A stretch of 6,432 nucleotides of DNA from Lysobacterales bacterium. Lineage in GTDB: Bacteria; Pseudomonadota; Gammaproteobacteria; Xanthomonadales; Xanthomonadaceae. Under the pieces are notes generated by a model. That model saw only the letters and a list, made by a program, of their open reading frames with translations, had not been told where the DNA came from and searched no databases. A program made the position numbers and the translations under genes. The stretch covers positions 3,856 through 10,287 of the forward strand of contig JAGRJX010000097.1 in NCBI GenBank assembly GCA_020442545.1, in the 5' to 3' direction. Of this stretch, positions 6,366 through 6,432 are shown piece after piece. The stretch's first letter is position 1, and each line of letters begins with the position of its first letter.

Positions 6366-6432
6366 CTTGTCATTCATTTGATGGGGCAACTGTCTGGCCA
6401 ACGACGCCGCGCGGAGCCGTGCGACGGGCGTG
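6366..6432. other. Downstream non-coding tail with a possible hairpin at the window edge
   Basis: No gene can be supported in these 67 bases. CGCGCG (6408-6413) and CGTGCG (6418-6423) could pair, with one G-U pair, around a GAGC loop. The flanking ACGCC (6404-6408) and GGCGT (6427-6431) offer an alternative longer pairing that shares base 6408. No T-run is visible before the window ends, so whether this is a terminator cannot be decided. Confidence 0.3.

Noticed and set aside
6381..6432. ATG followed by an open frame to the right edge
   Set aside because: Only 17 codons are visible, with no ribosome-binding site or recognisable sequence; it cannot be called a gene.

Overview
This GC-rich window looks like ordinary chromosomal DNA of a proteobacterium. 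A gammaproteobacterium of the Xanthomonadales/Nevskiales type is my best guess, based on the protein sequences and the weak ribosome-binding sites; no marker gene fixes the taxon. It holds three protein genes and little non-coding DNA. I saw no RNA gene, insertion sequence, CRISPR array, phage or toxin-antitoxin system, and no defence-type cassette.

Layout: (1) Positions 1-2590 on the minus strand are one uninterrupted reading frame that leaves the window at its left edge. It encodes a very large DUF2339-family inner-membrane protein: a short N-terminal membrane hairpin, a short charged helix, an Ala/Pro-rich linker, then a long polytopic core. It is easily missed because its stop codon lies outside the window and long spurious frames fill the opposite strand. 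(2) Positions 2591-2687 are a 97-bp divergent intergenic region. (3) Positions 2688-5456 on the plus strand encode phosphoenolpyruvate carboxylase (ppc, 922 aa). The catalytic His, Lys and Arg residues, the metal ligands, and the four residues that bind aspartate in the E. coli enzyme are all present. (4) After a 69-bp gap, positions 5526-6365 on the plus strand encode a secreted periplasmic solute-binding protein (SBP_bac_3 type, 279 aa) with no transporter genes beside it. (5) The last 67 bp are non-coding as far as can be seen.

How the genes relate: PEP carboxylase refills oxaloacetate for the TCA cycle and the aspartate-family amino acids. The solute-binding protein probably binds a small polar metabolite in the periplasm. 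The DUF2339 protein has no firm function and is transcribed away from the other two. A functional link among the three is possible but not shown.

The most useful unexpected observation is regulatory. Both plus-strand genes lack a good Shine-Dalgarno sequence. Each has the same TGGACG hexamer, a 16-17 bp spacer and a TAnnnT box ending 7-8 bp before its ATG, the arrangement expected for leaderless or near-leaderless transcripts. The ppc copy lies inside a perfect 7-bp inverted repeat. I found no convincing previously undescribed system.
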